Of a DNA stretch of 64,000 nt, positions 32,697 to 45,600 are shown one piece after another. How positions within the stretch are numbered: the first letter of the stretch is position 1; the number at the start of each line of letters is the position of its first letter. The stretch is from Anaeramoeba ignava. Its lineage: Eukaryota; Metamonada; Anaeramoebidae. Under the pieces are notes generated by a model. It was not told the DNA's origin. It did no database searches and was given only the letters and a program-made list of their open reading frames with translations. A program made the translations under genes and the position numbers. The stretch lies in NCBI GenBank assembly GCA_028826165.1, contig JAPDFW010000072.1, positions 216,001 through 280,000 on the forward strand, written 5' to 3'.

Positions 32697-35299
32697 TTAA
32701 TTTGAATTTTTGAGTTCTTTTTTAACTAAATTTAATTTTTGTTTAAATAAAGAATATTCTGAAAATTGAAAAAATTCTTCAGCTTCTTCAAGTTCTTCAT
32801 AAATATTCATTTCTAATCCTTTTTCAATTTCATCATAATATAAAAATTTAATTATTGTTTCAAGTGCTTTTGTTGATTTTCCTGTATAATCTTTAACTTC
32901 ATTTGTTGAATCTTCAGTAACTGTTAAAAACATTCCTCGAAATAATTCACTTCTTGCTGCTAATATAAATTTATGTGCTTTGATCTTTTTTCCTTCATTT
33001 GATATAATTGAAAAATCTTTACTTTCTTCATTTGAATAAAGTGAAATTAAATCTGAAATAATTCTTTCTTTTGGTGTTGTTTTATTTTTATTTTGATTTT
33101 GATTTTGATTTTGATTTTTCATTTTCATTTTCATTTTCATTTTGATTTTTATTTTGATTTTGATTTTCATTTTGATTTTGATTTTGATTTTGATTTTGAT
33201 TTTGATTTTGATTTTCAATTTCATTTTGATTTTTATCAAATTCTGTTTTAATTCCTGAATAAATATCTTCTAATAATTTCATTCCTTCTTCTTTATTATG
33301 ATTAATTAGATATTCTTCTATTTTTTCATTTGTTCATTTCCAATTCTTTGTTCTATAAATAATGAATGAATTCCAATTTCTTGTGAATCATTTGTTTTAT
33401 ATATTTTATCACATAATTCTTGTTTTTTTAAAAAATTAATTAAATCAAAAATAACTCCATAAATTGAAAATTTATATAAATTTGATGCTTCTTTTCCAAA
33501 TTTTCTTTCTATTCCTGTTATTAAAATTTCTGTATTTTTGTTTTGTTTAAATTTGATAAATTAAATTAAATTAAATTAAATAAATTGATAAATAAAATAA
33601 AATAAATACCATTCCATAATTTATTTGAATCATATTCTTCAAGAAGATTTACATAATGAATTTGAATTTTCCTTTCTTGATTTTGATTTAAAGAAATAAA
33701 TCTTTTTTCAATATATTCTTTAATTTCATTTGGTTCATTTTTTCCTTTTTTTCCTTTTTGATTAAATTTTTTGATTAAATTTTTTTTAAACAAATAAATT
33801 TTGATTAAATTAAATTTTTGATTAAATTTTTGAACAAATTTTGGAATAAATTTTTGATTAAATTTTGGAATAAATTTTTGATTAAATTTTTGAACAAATT
33901 TTGGAATAAATTTTTGATTAAATTTTAGAATAAATTTTTGATTAAATTTTGGAATAAATTTTGGATTAAATTTTTGATTAAATTTTTGATTAAATTTTGG
34001 ATTAAATTTTGGAATAAATTTTGGATTAAATTTTTGATTAAATTTTTGAATTAAATTTTTGATTAAATTTTTGATTAAATTTTGGATTAAATTTTTGGAT
34101 TAAAATTTAAATAAATAAATACCATTATAATCTGGGAAATAATGATGAAAATTATTCTTTTCTAAATTTTTTAAAAATAAATCTAATTTTGTAAAAACTA
34201 AAATAAATGGAGTTTCACTAAACCATTGATAATTTATAATTTCATCAAATAATTCAATTGATTCTTGCATTTTATTAATTGATTCATCTGCATACGAATT
34301 TTGGTAATAACAACTCAAATCAACACAATGAATAATAACATCCATATTCTATTGATATTATTTATTTATATTATTTATTTATATTATTTTATCTATTTTG
34401 GATATTTTGATTTGTTTGCTTACTTCAAAATAGCGCATCCTAATTAACAAAAATTTTGTTTTTGATTATTAATTTAATTTATAAATTTTATTAATTAAAT
34501 TTGATTTACCATTTTCTTCTTTCACCTCTACTCCAAATATCACGGATTACGATTGGGAAATTTTGAATTTTTTTTTCATATACATTAATTCCAACTGTTT
34601 TTTGATAATATCTTAAAACATCTTCTTTTGTTGGTGAATAATTTGGTTGAAAAATTCTTTCAATTTCATTAAGTAAACTATTTTTTGAATTTGAATTTAA
34701 TTTTGAATTTGAATTTTGAAATTGATTTTGATTTTAAATTTGAATTTTGAAACAAAAATACTAAATTGATGATGGATCTAATATATCAGGTTTTTTTTGA
34801 TAAATTGATTGCATTTCTTCACTTTTCCATAATTTTGAAATTTTCTCAGGATTGATTTCTCGAGTTTCAATTAACTTTTTATAAATTTCCTTTTTGAAAA
34901 TAAATAATAAAATAAATTAATTTTTTTCTAATTAAATATTTGTAAATAATTTACTTGATTTTCTTCATTTTTAAATTGAATATTTTCATTTTCAGCAAAA
35001 TCAGTAAGTATACTAAGAGATAAATTTCGAATAATTTCAATATTTTCTTCTTTTTTAGATAAACAATATTCCATATCAAAAGTTTTAAATACTGTTGATT
35101 TTCCTGATCCTCTAATTCCTTTTTTGATTTAGAATTTAAATTTGAATTTGAATTAGAATTTTGTTTTTGTTTTTGTTTTTGTTTTTAGAAAATAACCTGA
35201 AATTAAAAATTTTAATTTTTTCGCATTTTCTTTTTCTTGTTCTTGTTCAATTTCTATTTGTTTTTCAATTTCTTTTGTTTTAGAATTTTTTGAACCCAT
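32697..35299 (-). CDS. G-protein alpha subunit - BTB fusion, copy 1 (frame-disrupted)
   Basis: Eight exons: 35197-35299, 34955-35118, 34762-34889, 34510-34677, 34424-34439 (16-nt micro-exon), 34123-34348, 33610-33753 and 32697-33529. Myristoylation-type start MGSKNSK. G1 loop GIRGSGKST; short helical domain ending YLLNEIERIFQPNYSPTKED (compare YLNDLDRIAQPNYIPT in animal G-alpha); switch I LRYYQKTVGI with Tyr in place of the catalytic Arg; switch II RDIWSRGERRKW, where the DVGGQ motif is destroyed; G4 TKLD. A helical extension, an Asn/Gln linker and a BTB domain (KIKAHKFILAARSELFRGMF) follow. In exon 8 an A6 run at about 33322-33327 (A7 in copy 2) creates a TAG. An extra A in the linker near 33115-33119 restores the frame. 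Probably a decayed or mis-assembled copy. Confidence 0.75.
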
Positions 35300-35918
35300 T
35301 TATCTTTTTTTGGAACTTTTTTTATTGGAAAAAATGAAAAAATGAAAAAAAGAAAAATAAAAAATAAAAAGTGGAAAAGTTTTGATTTGAATTTGATTTT
35401 CAATTGATATTGAATTTGATATTGAATTTGAATTTAAATTTGTTTTTGATTTTGGATTTGAATTTGAATTTGGATTTGATTTTCAATTTGAATTTGAATT
35501 TGAATTTGAATTTGAATTTGAATTTGAATTTGAATTTGAATTTGAATTTGAATTTGAATTGGATTTGATTTTGAATTTGAATTTGAATTTGAATTTGAAT
35601 TTGGATTTGAATTTGAATTTGAATTTGAATTTGAATTTGAATTTGATTTTGAATTTGAATTTGAATTTGAATTTGAATTTGAATTTGAATTTGAATTTGA
35701 ATTTGAATTTGAATTTGAATTTGAATTTGAATTTGAATTTGAATTTGATTTTGATTTTGATTTTGAATTTGAATTTGATTTTCAATTTGAATTTGAATTT
35801 GAAATTAAATTTGGATTTGAATTTGAATTTGAATTTGAATTTGAATTTGAATTTGAATTTGAATTTGAATTTGAATTTGAATTTGAATTTGAATTTGAAT
35901 TTGAATTTAATTTGATAT
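35300..35918. repeat. GAATTT hexamer array between copies 1 and 2
   Basis: About 80 bp of poly-A/T upstream of copy 1, then TTTGAA/GAATTT hexamers (35385-35910) with GATTTT variants, ending ATTTAATTTGATATTTAATTTG exactly as downstream of copies 1 and 3. Non-coding. Confidence 0.85.
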
Positions 35919-38453
35919 TTAATTTGAATTTTTGAGTTCTTTTTTAGCTAAATTTAATTTTTGTTTAAATAAAGAATATTCTGAAAATTGAAAAAATTCT
36001 TCAGCTTCTTCAAGTTCTTCATAAATATTCATTTCTAATCCTTTTTCAATTTCATCATAATATAAAAATTTAATTATCATTTCAAGTGCTTTTGTTGATT
36101 TTCCTGTATAATCTTTAACTTCATTTGTTGAATCTTCAGTAACTGTTAAAAACATTCCTCGAAATAATTCACTTCTTGCTGCTAATATAAATTTATGTGC
36201 TTTAATCTTTTTTCCTTCATTTGATATAATTGAAAAATCTTTACTTTCTTCATTTGAATAAAGTGAAATTAAATCTGAAATAATTCTTTCTTTTGGTGTT
36301 GTTTTATTTTGATTTTGATTTTTGATTTTGATTTTGATTTTTATCAAATTCTGTTTTATTTCCTGAATAAATATCTTCTAATAATTTCATTCCTTCTTCT
36401 TTATTATGATTAATTAGATATTCTTCTATTTTTTTCATTTGTTCATTTCCAATTCTTTGTTCTATAAATAATGAATGAATTCCAATTTCTTGTGAATCAT
36501 TTGTTTTATATATTTTATCACATAATTCTTGTTTTTTTAAAAAATTAATTAAATCAAAAATAACTCCATAAATTGAAAATTTATATAAATTTGATGCTTC
36601 TTTTCCAAATTTTCTTTCTATTCCTGTTATTAAAATTTCTGTATTTTTGTTTTGTTTAAATTTGATAATTAAATTAAATTAAATTAAATAAATAAATTGA
36701 TAAAATAAATAAATACCATTCCATAATTTATTTGAATCATATTCTTCAAGAAGATTTACATAATGAATTTGAATTTTCCTTTTCTTGGTTTTGATTTAAA
36801 GAAATAAATCTTTTTTCAATATATTCTTTAATTTCATTTGGTTCATTTTTTCCTTTTTTTTGAATTAAATTTTGGATTAGATTTTTGAATAAATTTTTGG
36901 ATTAAATTTTAATTAAATTTTTGGAATAAATTTTTGGATTAAATTTTTGAATAAATTTTGGATTAATTTTTGGATTAAATTTTTGAATTAAATTTTGGAA
37001 TTAATTTTGGATTAAATTTTGGATTAAATTTTTGGATTAAATTTTGAATTAAATTTTTGAATTAAATTTTGGATTAAATTTTTGATTAAATTTTGGATTA
37101 AATTTTTGGATTAAATTTTGAATTAAATTTTGGATTAAATTTTTGATTAAATTTTTGATTAAATTTTTGATTAAATTTTGGATTAAATTTTGGATTAAAT
37201 TTTTGGATTAATTTTTGAATTAAATTTTGGATTAAATAAATAAATAAATAAATACCATTATAATCTGGGAAATAATGATGAAAATTATTCTTTTCTAAAT
37301 TTTTTAAAAATAAATCTAATTTTGTAAAAACTAAAATAAATGAAGTTTCACTAAACCATCGAGAATTTACAATTTCATCAAATAATTCAATTGATTCTTT
37401 CATTTTATTAGTTGATTCATCTTCATATAAATTTTGATAATAACAATCCAAATCAACACAATAAATAATAACATTCACATTCTATTTATTTATTATTTAT
37501 ATTATTTATATTATTTATATTATTTATATTTAGAATGTTTACGTCAAAAGAATGTATCCTAATTAACAAAAATTTTGTTTTTGATTTATTAAATTAATTT
37601 ATAAATTTTATTAATTAAATTTGATTTACCATTTTCTCCTTTCACTTCTCATTCCTCCAACATCAAGAAGTGTAATTGGGAAATTTTGAATTTTTTTTTC
37701 ATATTCATTAATTCCTGTTGATTTCCTATAAAATCTTAAAACATCTTCTTTTGTTGGTGAATAATTTGGTTGATAAATTCTTCCAATTTCATTAAAAAAA
37801 CTATTTTTTGAATTTGAATTTAATTTTGATTTTGATTTTTAATTTGAAATTGAATTTAATTTTGAATTTTGATTTTAAATTTTGAATTTTGATTTTGATT
37901 TTGAAATTTAAATTTGATAAAAATACTAAATTGATGATTGATATAATATATCAGGTTTTCTTTGATAAATTGATTGAATTTCTTGAGTTTTCCATAATTT
38001 TTCAATTTCTCCAGGATTGATTTTTTCAGTTTCAATTAACTTTTTATAAATTTCCTTTTTTTTTAATAAATAATAAAATTAATATTTTTCTAATTAAATA
38101 TTTGTAAATAATTTACTTGATCAGCTTGACTTTTAAATTTAATATTTTCATTTCCAATAAAATCAATAAGCATTTTCAAAGGTAAATTTTGAATAATTTC
38201 AATATTTTCTTCTTTTTGAGATAAACAATATTCCATATCAAAAGTTTTAAATATTGTTGATTTTCCTGTTGTTCCAGCACCTTTTTTGATTTAGAATTAA
38301 ATTTAAATTTAATTTATATTTTATTTTTTATTTTTTATTTTTGAAATAACCTAAAATTAAAATTTTTAGTTTTGATTGTTGATTTTCATAATTTATTGGT
38401 ATTGATGGATAAGGATCAATTCTTCTATCTCTTTTTGAACTTTTAACTCCCAT
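35919..38453 (-). CDS. G-protein alpha subunit - BTB fusion, copy 2 (frame-disrupted)
   Basis: Exons 38351-38453, 38117-38280, 37927-38054, 37630-37800, 37543-37558 (16 nt), 37256-37481, 36717-36852 and 35919-36638. This is the most canonical G-alpha core of the three: G1 GAGTTGKST, switch II DVGGMRSERRKW, and a micro-exon giving WIHSFD (animal WIHCFE). Catalytic residues are still lost: the switch I Arg is Tyr (LRFYRKSTGI) and the switch II Gln is Met. It starts MGVKSSK, again suiting N-myristoylation. Exon 7 has one extra A near 36780 (CAAGAAAAGG, against CAAGAAAGG in copies 1 and 3), and the linker has an extra A near 36320 (CAAAAATC). As read, the product would stop before the BTB domain. 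The 3' BTB segment is otherwise almost identical to the other copies. Confidence 0.75.
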
Positions 38454-38614
38454 TTTTTGTTATAAAAAAATAAAGAAAAAAATGAAAAAAATGAAAAAAA
38501 GAAAAAAAGAAAAAGCAAAAAATAATTTTTCTTTCTTTTCATATTCATTTTTTATCAACAATTTTCTGATCTAAAACTATTTTTTTTTTTGCTTTTTTTT
38601 TTTAAAAGATTTTA
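38454..38614. promoter_or_regulatory. Divergent promoter region
   Basis: A 161-bp spacer between G-alpha-BTB copy 2 (minus) and the kinase-like gene (plus), rich in AAAAATGAAAAA. An AAAAGCAAAA block sits at 38511 and a TTTTTTGCTTTTTT block at 38585-38600, 15-25 bp before the plus-strand ATG. Confidence 0.35.
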
Positions 38615-39304
38615 ATGAATTTTGTTCTTGCTTGGTTTCTTATTTTATTGATCATTATTTTAGAAGTTGCTATAACAGGATTTCTTGCAGAAAAATTCAA
38701 AGTGAGACAAATAATTACAAGAAAATTAAACCATATTTTCATTGGTCCAACTTATATATTACTTTGGAAATTATATCCACAAGATATCGATATAAAATGG
38801 AAGATATTAATTTCTTCAATTCCATTCATCTTCTCAATTTATTATGCATTAATTGGATTGGGAATTGCGAAAAATGAGAAACTTGTTCAAACAATTTCTC
38901 GAAAAGGAGATCCAAAAGAATTTCTTTATGGTCCTTTTTATTATGGAATTATTCATACTTTACTTGCTATTTTTTTCTTCCAAAAAAGAGCTGCTGTTTT
39001 TGCTGTTTGTGCTTTATGTTTTGGAGATGGATCTGCAGAATTATTTGGAAGACTTTTTGGAAACAAGAAACTATTTTGGAGTCCTAAAAAATCATATGCT
39101 GGTTCATTTGCAATGGTTGTTACAACTTTTCTTACTTCAATTCTAATTCTCTTTTTATATGATTTTTCTGTTACTTTTCTTGATCTCTTTAAAATTGTTT
39201 TGGTATCTATTGCTTGTAGTTTTGTTGAATCTCTTCCTTATGATAATATCGATAATATTTCAATTACTTCAACAGCAATAATTTTTGCAACAATTTTATT
39301 TTGA
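38615..39304 (+). CDS. Phytol/dolichol-kinase-like CTP-transferase-fold membrane protein
   Basis: A single-exon, 229-residue, strongly hydrophobic protein with about six to seven membrane segments (first one FVLAWFLILLIIILEVAI). The diagnostic cytosolic loop reads FGDGSAELFGRLFG followed by SPKKSYAGSFAM. This matches the GDG.AE..GR.....W..KKS..GS pattern of the phytol kinase (VTE5/FOLK), dolichol kinase and diacylglycerol kinase Dgk1 family, which phosphorylates isoprenoid alcohols or lipids, usually with CTP. A basic loop RKLNHIF near residue 36 also fits. Which lipid is used cannot be told from sequence. Confidence 0.85.
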   Translation: MNFVLAWFLILLIIILEVAITGFLAEKFKVRQIITRKLNHIFIGPTYILLWKLYPQDIDIKWKILISSIPFIFSIYYALIGLGIAKNEKLVQTISRKGDPKEFLYGPFYYGIIHTLLAIFFFQKRAAVFAVCALCFGDGSAELFGRLFGNKKLFWSPKKSYAGSFAMVVTTFLTSILILFLYDFSVTFLDLFKIVLVSIACSFVESLPYDNIDNISITSTAIIFATILF

Positions 39305-39451
39305 AAAAGAAAAACAAATCGAAAAACAAATTGACGATTCAAAATTAAAAAACAAATTCAAGTCTCAAACAAAATAAAACAAACAAAATCTTTTTAATTT
39401 TTACTTTTTACTTTTTATTTTTTCTTTTTTCTTTTCCCAATTAATTTCATA

Positions 39452-42146
39452 ATGACTTTCTTTAAAAAACTTATTTTTTGCTTTTTCTTCTCCTTTTTGC
39501 TAATTTCCAATTCTTTTTGCCAATATAATGAAATTATTCAAGAACTTTCAGAAAAAATATCAAGTTTACAAGTTAAAAACGATACAAAATTTAATTTCCC
39601 ATTTGAATATCAAAAACCAAAAGGAATTTATGAAACTTGGATTCATTTAAATTTTCATGGGAATCTTTTCTCGCAATTATTAAGAAATAATGTAAATTTC
39701 CCCTTTTTTCTTTTATTCAAAACTTAAAACAAAAACTAAAATTAAAAAAATCTTTAATTAGTTCAAAGTTTTTGATGAAAATGGTTTTGTTACTGCTTGG
39801 GTTTGATTTTCTTTTTCTTTTTCTTTTTCTTTTCTAATTAATTTCCAAATTATTTTTTTCTCAAATTTTATCAAAAATTAGATCAATGAAATTCTTTTAG
39901 AATCAAATAAAGTAAAAAATATAATAAATTCCAAAAAAAAGGAAACAAACAAATATATCATTTCTTTTTATTAATTTATCCAAAAAAATCAAATTGAAAA
40001 GATTGGAACTATTCAACTTGATAAAGATCAATTATTGAATTCAATTAAATTGGAAACAAAATTCGTTGATAAAACTGTAGATGATCCAATTATTGTTTAT
40101 TGGATTCAAGAAATGAAAGATGATCATTATGTAACTCAACATCCCAATCTTGTTGGAACAGTCGAAAAATTAAAACAATGGTCAGGAGAAACTTATCATC
40201 TTTTAAATTCTCTTGGTTTGAAAGGATTAGCTGAAAAAATTGGAAGATTACACAAAAAACTCCAAAAAGAAGAACTTCATCTTCAAATTCCAGCAGTAAT
40301 ATTAAGATAAAATTAATATATCAATCCAAAATATTCTGCAAAAAAATAATTTAATAATATTCAAAACTCTTGTATTCAAATTATTTAAAAAAGGATGCAG
40401 ATGATACTTCAGTTAATCTTGCAATGGGTTGTTTATTATATGAAAACAAAGATAAATTTCCTGATTCTTTTGATACTTGGTGGGATGCTAATAAAAACAT
40501 TTCTGGAATAATGAAATATTTCCTTAAATATGCTTATTATCCCTTAAGTGATGATAAAAATCTGAATTCCATTGATCCAAGATCTTATTATTTTATGCAT
40601 GAATTTTTAGAAAGTGGAATTGTGAAAGAAAAAGATTTTGGAATAGTTACAACTTGGTTTTTGAATAGAAATGAATATAAAGAAAATTATCCATATAGAA
40701 TGATGAGATACAATATAAATAGTGTTGATGCAAGTGTTTGCTCTAATTTTATTTATGGATTATCACAACTTTCTGTGAGTAAATTAATTCCTTTGACTGA
40801 ATGGATGTCAGATGAAATCAAAAAGTTGTATCTTGATACTTCAATTTTTGTTGATTGGACAATTAAATCTGGAAGATTAGTTGAAAGACCTGATCTTGGG
40901 AGCCTTTATTATCCACCAATTTATGCAATGTAAATCATTTCCATTTTTTCTTCCTTATTTTTTCTCTTATATTTGAATTAATTCGAAATGAATAAAAAAT
41001 AGGTATTGGTTTACTTCAAGAACTCTTTCTCTTTTTTCAGGAAATTCCTTTCCAGATCCAGTTTTTGAAACTGTTTATAGTATGTTATTAAAAACAATGC
41101 AAAATGAAGCAACAAAACACATTTTAGAATCAGCTCAAGAAGATGATAATTATGTTTGGTGGGATGATTTTCTTGGTATTTTTTCCTTTTTCCTTTTTGG
41201 AAATTTTTGATTCAAATTAATTAAAATTGGAAATTTGAAAATTTTAGGAGTAAATGATACATATTTTAATGGAAAATATGTTAATAATGCTGAAGATAGA
41301 ATATTCACAACCTCAAGTAATTTCCAAAATTTTTAATATAATTGATTTTGATTTTGAATTTGAATTTTGATTTTGAATTTGAATTTTGATTTTGAATTTA
41401 ATTTTGATTTTGATTTTGATTTTGATTTTTGATTTTGAATTTAATTTTAATTTTGAATTTGAATTTGAATTTGAATTGATTTTGATTTTAATTTTGAATT
41501 TGAATTTAATTTTGATTTTAATTTTGAATTTGAATTTGAATTTGATTTTGAATTTGAATTTTAATTTTGATTTTTATTTTTATTTTAATTTGATTAGTGG
41601 CAATAAATACATTAATTGATACTTGGACAATCAGAAAAAATTATAAATATTCATGGAGAAAAGAAACTCCAGATCATATTAAAAAAATTATTGAAAAAGG
41701 AATAAATTGGTTAGTTAAATATTCACTTTCTTCCAAATTTAAACCAGAAAATTCTTTCTTCTCTATAACTGTGAAATCAGAAGAAAGTTTCCCTTTTTAC
41801 TTTCCAGCAACATTTATTGAATTTGTAAATGGAACAACTGGTAAATAATTAATTTCATAAAAAATATTCAAAAATATTGAAAATAAACTGAAAAATAGTT
41901 TCACCAAATTCTTCACCAAGCATTATAAGTTTTGAATTAACACCAGCAATGGAAGGTATTGTAAGTAAAGAAGAATATAATCATATGGTTTATGATGAAA
42001 TGCATTTCCAATCACGAACTCCAACTCATTTTAGTGGATTTAATCTTAGACCATTTTTTTCTTGGTCAAGTCCAGCATTTACTTATTCGTCAACTTTATT
42101 TGCAATTTCTAAATATTCAAGTCTTATTGAAAAAGAAAACAAATAA
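39452..42146 (+). CDS. Secreted protein of unknown function (nine exons)
   Basis: Exons 39452-39691, 39762-39800, 39882-39911, 40002-40295, 40394-40929, 41003-41175, 41248-41316, 41598-41840 and 41899-42146, in total 1872 nt, 623 residues plus stop, all phases consistent. The N-terminus is a classical signal peptide (KK, then LIFCFFFSFLLIS, then NSFCQ), so the product is secreted or lumenal. I do not recognise the family. The body is mostly helical with aromatic-rich segments (DTWWDANKN, DNYVWWDDFLG, FFSWSSPAFTYSST) and Asp-rich turns (DADDTSVNLA, NSVDASVCSNF). An alpha/alpha-toroid enzyme fold is a speculative possibility. Introns are mostly 60-100 bp; one (41317-41597) is TTTTGA repeats. 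Confidence 0.75.
41317..41597 (+). repeat. Intron of TTTTGA/GAATTT hexamers
   Basis: Intron 7 of the secreted-protein gene: TTTTGA and TTTGAA hexamers. Opens GTAATT, closes GATTAG, phase 1 on both sides. Confidence 0.8.
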
Positions 42147-42630
42147 TTAATCATTTTTCACTTATTTTTTTTTTTGGAAAATAATCCAAAGATCCAAAAA
42201 ATCAGAAAAAACTATAAATCAAAACTTTTTCTTTTCATTCTCTTTTTTTTTTTTTTTTGGAAATCTGAGAAAAAAATAATTCCACAATTTAATCAAATAA
42301 AATGAAATATTTCTTTCATTTTATGAATTGAATTTGAATTTGAATTTGGATTTGAATTTGAAATTAAATTTGATTTTCAATTTGATTTTGAATTTGAATT
42401 TGATTTTGGATTTTGATTTTCGAATTTGATTTTGAATTTGAATTTGATATTTAATTTGAATTTGATTTTGAATTTGAATTTGAATTTGAATTTGAATTTG
42501 AATTTGAATTTGAATTTGAATTTGAATTTGATTTTGAATTTGATTTTGAATTTGAATTTGAATTTGAATTTGAATTTGAATTTAAATTTGAATTTGATTT
42601 TGAATTTAAATTTGAATTTGAATTTGATAT
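42147..42630. repeat. GAATTT hexamer tail downstream of copy 3
   Basis: The first ~170 bp is T-rich spacer between convergent genes. From 42325 it is GAATTT/GATTTT hexamers that end with the same ATTTAATTTG motif next to the stop of G-alpha-BTB copy 3, as with the other copies. The array is evidently part of the duplicated unit. Confidence 0.8.
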
Positions 42631-45600
42631 TTAATTTGAATTTTTGAGTTCTTTTTTAACTAAATTTAATTTTTGTTTAAATAAAGAATATTCTGAAAAT
42701 TGAAAAAATTCTTCAGCTTCTTCAAGTTCTTCATAAATATTCATTTCTAATCCTTTTTCAATTTCATCATAATATAAAAATTTAATTATTGTTTCAAGTG
42801 CTTTTGTTGATTTTCCTGTATAATCTTTAACTTCATTTGTTGAATCTTCAGTAACTGTTAAAAACATTCCTCGAAATAATTCACTTCTTGCTGCTAATAT
42901 AAATTTATGTGCTTTAATCTTTTTTCCTTCATTTGATATAATTGAAAAATCTTTACTTTCTTCATTTGAATAAAGTGAAATTAAATCTGAAATAATTCTT
43001 TCTTTTGGTGTTGTTTTATTTTCATTTTCATTTTGATTTTCATTTTGATTTTGATTTTGATTTTGATTTTCAATTTGATTTTGATTTATATTTTGATTTT
43101 GGTTTTGATTTTGATTTTCAATTTGATTTTGATTTTGATTTTGATTTTGATTTTGATTTTGATTTTGATTTTGATTTTGATTTTGATTTTGATTTTGATT
43201 TTGATTTTCAATTTGATTTTGATTTTGATTTTGATTTTGATTTTGATTTTGATTTTGATTTATATTTTGATTTTGATTTTGATTTTGATTTTGATTTTGA
43301 TTTTCAATTTGATTTTGATTTTGATTTTGATTTTGATTTTGATTTTGATTTTGATTTATATTTTGATTTTGATTTTGATTTTGATTTTGATTTTGATTTT
43401 GATTTTGATTTTTATTTCGATTTTCATTTTGATTTTCATTTTGATTCTGATTTTCATTTTGATTTTCATTTTGATTCTGATTTTCATTTTTATCAAATTC
43501 TGTTTTAATTCCTGAATAAATATCTTCTAATAATTTCATTCCTTCTTCTTTATTATGATTAATTAGATATTCTTCTAATTTTTTCATTTGTTCATTTCCA
43601 ATTATTTGTTTTATAAATAATGAATGAATTCCAATTTCTTGTGAATCATTTGTTTTATATATTTTATCACATAATTCTTGTTTTTTTAAAAAATTAATTA
43701 AATCAAAAATAACTCCATAAATTGAAAATTTATATAAATTTGATGCTTCTTTTCCAAATTTTCTTTCTATTCCTGTTATTAAAATTTCTGTATTTTGTTT
43801 TATTTAAATTTGATAATTAAATTAAATTAAATTAAATAAATAAATTGATAAAATAAATAAAATAAATAAATAAATACCATTCCATAATTTATTTGAATCA
43901 TATTCTTCAAGAAGATTTACATAATGAATTTGAATTTTCCTTTCTTGGTTTTGATTTAAAGAAATAAATCTTTTTTCAATATATTCTTTAATTTCATTTG
44001 GTTCATTTTTTCCTTTTTTTTGAATTAAATTTTGGATTAAATTTTGAATTAAAATTTGGATTAAATTTTGGATTAAATTTTTGATTAAATTTTGAATTAA
44101 ATTTTGGATTAAATTTTGGATTAAATTTTTGGATTAAATTTTTGATTAAATTTTTGGATTAAATTTTGGATTAAATTTTGGATTAAATTTTGATTAAATT
44201 TTGGAATAAATTTTTGGATTAAATTTTGGAATAAATTTTGATTAAATTTTAAATAATAAATACCATTATAATCTGGGAAATAATGATGAAAATTATTCTT
44301 TTCTAAATTTTTTAAAAATAAATCTAATTTTGTAAAAACTAAAATAAATGAACTTTGTTCAAACCATCGAGAATTTATAATTTCTTCAAATAATTCAATT
44401 GATTCTTGCATTTTATTAATTGATTCATCTTCATATAAATTTTGATAATAACAATCCAAATCAACACAATAAATAATAGCACTCACATTCTATTTATTTA
44501 TTTATATTATTTAATTTATCTATTTTGGATATTTTAATTTATTTGTTTACGTCCAAATAGCGTATCCTAATAAAAAAAATTTGGTTTTTGATTATTAAAT
44601 TAATTTGTAAATTTTATTATTTAAATTTGATTTACCATTTTCTTCTTGGAGTTCCACTTCCGAAATCAAGAAGTGTAATTGGGAAATTTTGAATTTTTTT
44701 TTCATATATATTAATTCCAAATGTTTTTTGATAATATCTTAAAACATCTTCTTTTGTTGGTGAATAATTTGGTTGAAAAATTCTTTCAATTTCATTAAGT
44801 AAACTATTTTTTGAATTTGGATTTGATTTTGAATTTGGATTTTGATTTTGAATTTGAATTTTGAATTTGATTTTGATTTTGATTTTGAATTTGAATTTGA
44901 ATTTTGAATTTTAAATTTTGAATTTGAATTTTGAATTTTGATTTTGAAACAAAAATACTAAATTGATGATGGATCTAATATATCAGGTTTTTTTTGATAA
45001 ATTGATTGAATTTCTTCACTTTTCCATAATTTTGAAATTTTCTCAGGATTGATTTCTCGAGTTTCAATTAACTTTTTATAAATTTCCTTTTTGAAAATAA
45101 ATAATAAAATAAATTAATTTTTTTGTAATTAAATATTTGTAAATAATTTACTTGATTTTCTTCATTTTTAAATTGAATATTTTCATTTTCAGCAAAATCA
45201 ATAAGTATACTAAAAGATAAATTTCGAATAATTTCAATATTTTCTTCTTTTTTAGATAAACAATATTCCATATCAAAAGTTTTAAATATTGTTGATTTTC
45301 CTGATCCTCTAATTCCTTTTTTGATTTAGAATTTAAATTTGATTTTGATTTTGAAATTGAATTTGATTTTGATTTTGAATTTGAATTTGATTTTGAATTT
45401 GAATTTGAATTTGAATTTTGAATTTGATTTTGATTTTGAATTTTGATTTTGAATTTGATTTTGATTTTAAATTTGATTTTGAGTTTAAATTTGATTTTGA
45501 ATTGATTTTGAAATTGAATTTGAATTTTGATTTTGAATTTGAATTTAAATTTGAAATTGAAATTGATTTTAAATTTGAATTTGAATTTGATTTTGATTTT

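Noticed and set aside
43005-43515. Plus-strand ORFs of 160-167 codons (DFDFDF, ILILIL)
   Set aside because: Antisense of the Asn/Gln hexamer linker in G-alpha-BTB copy 3.
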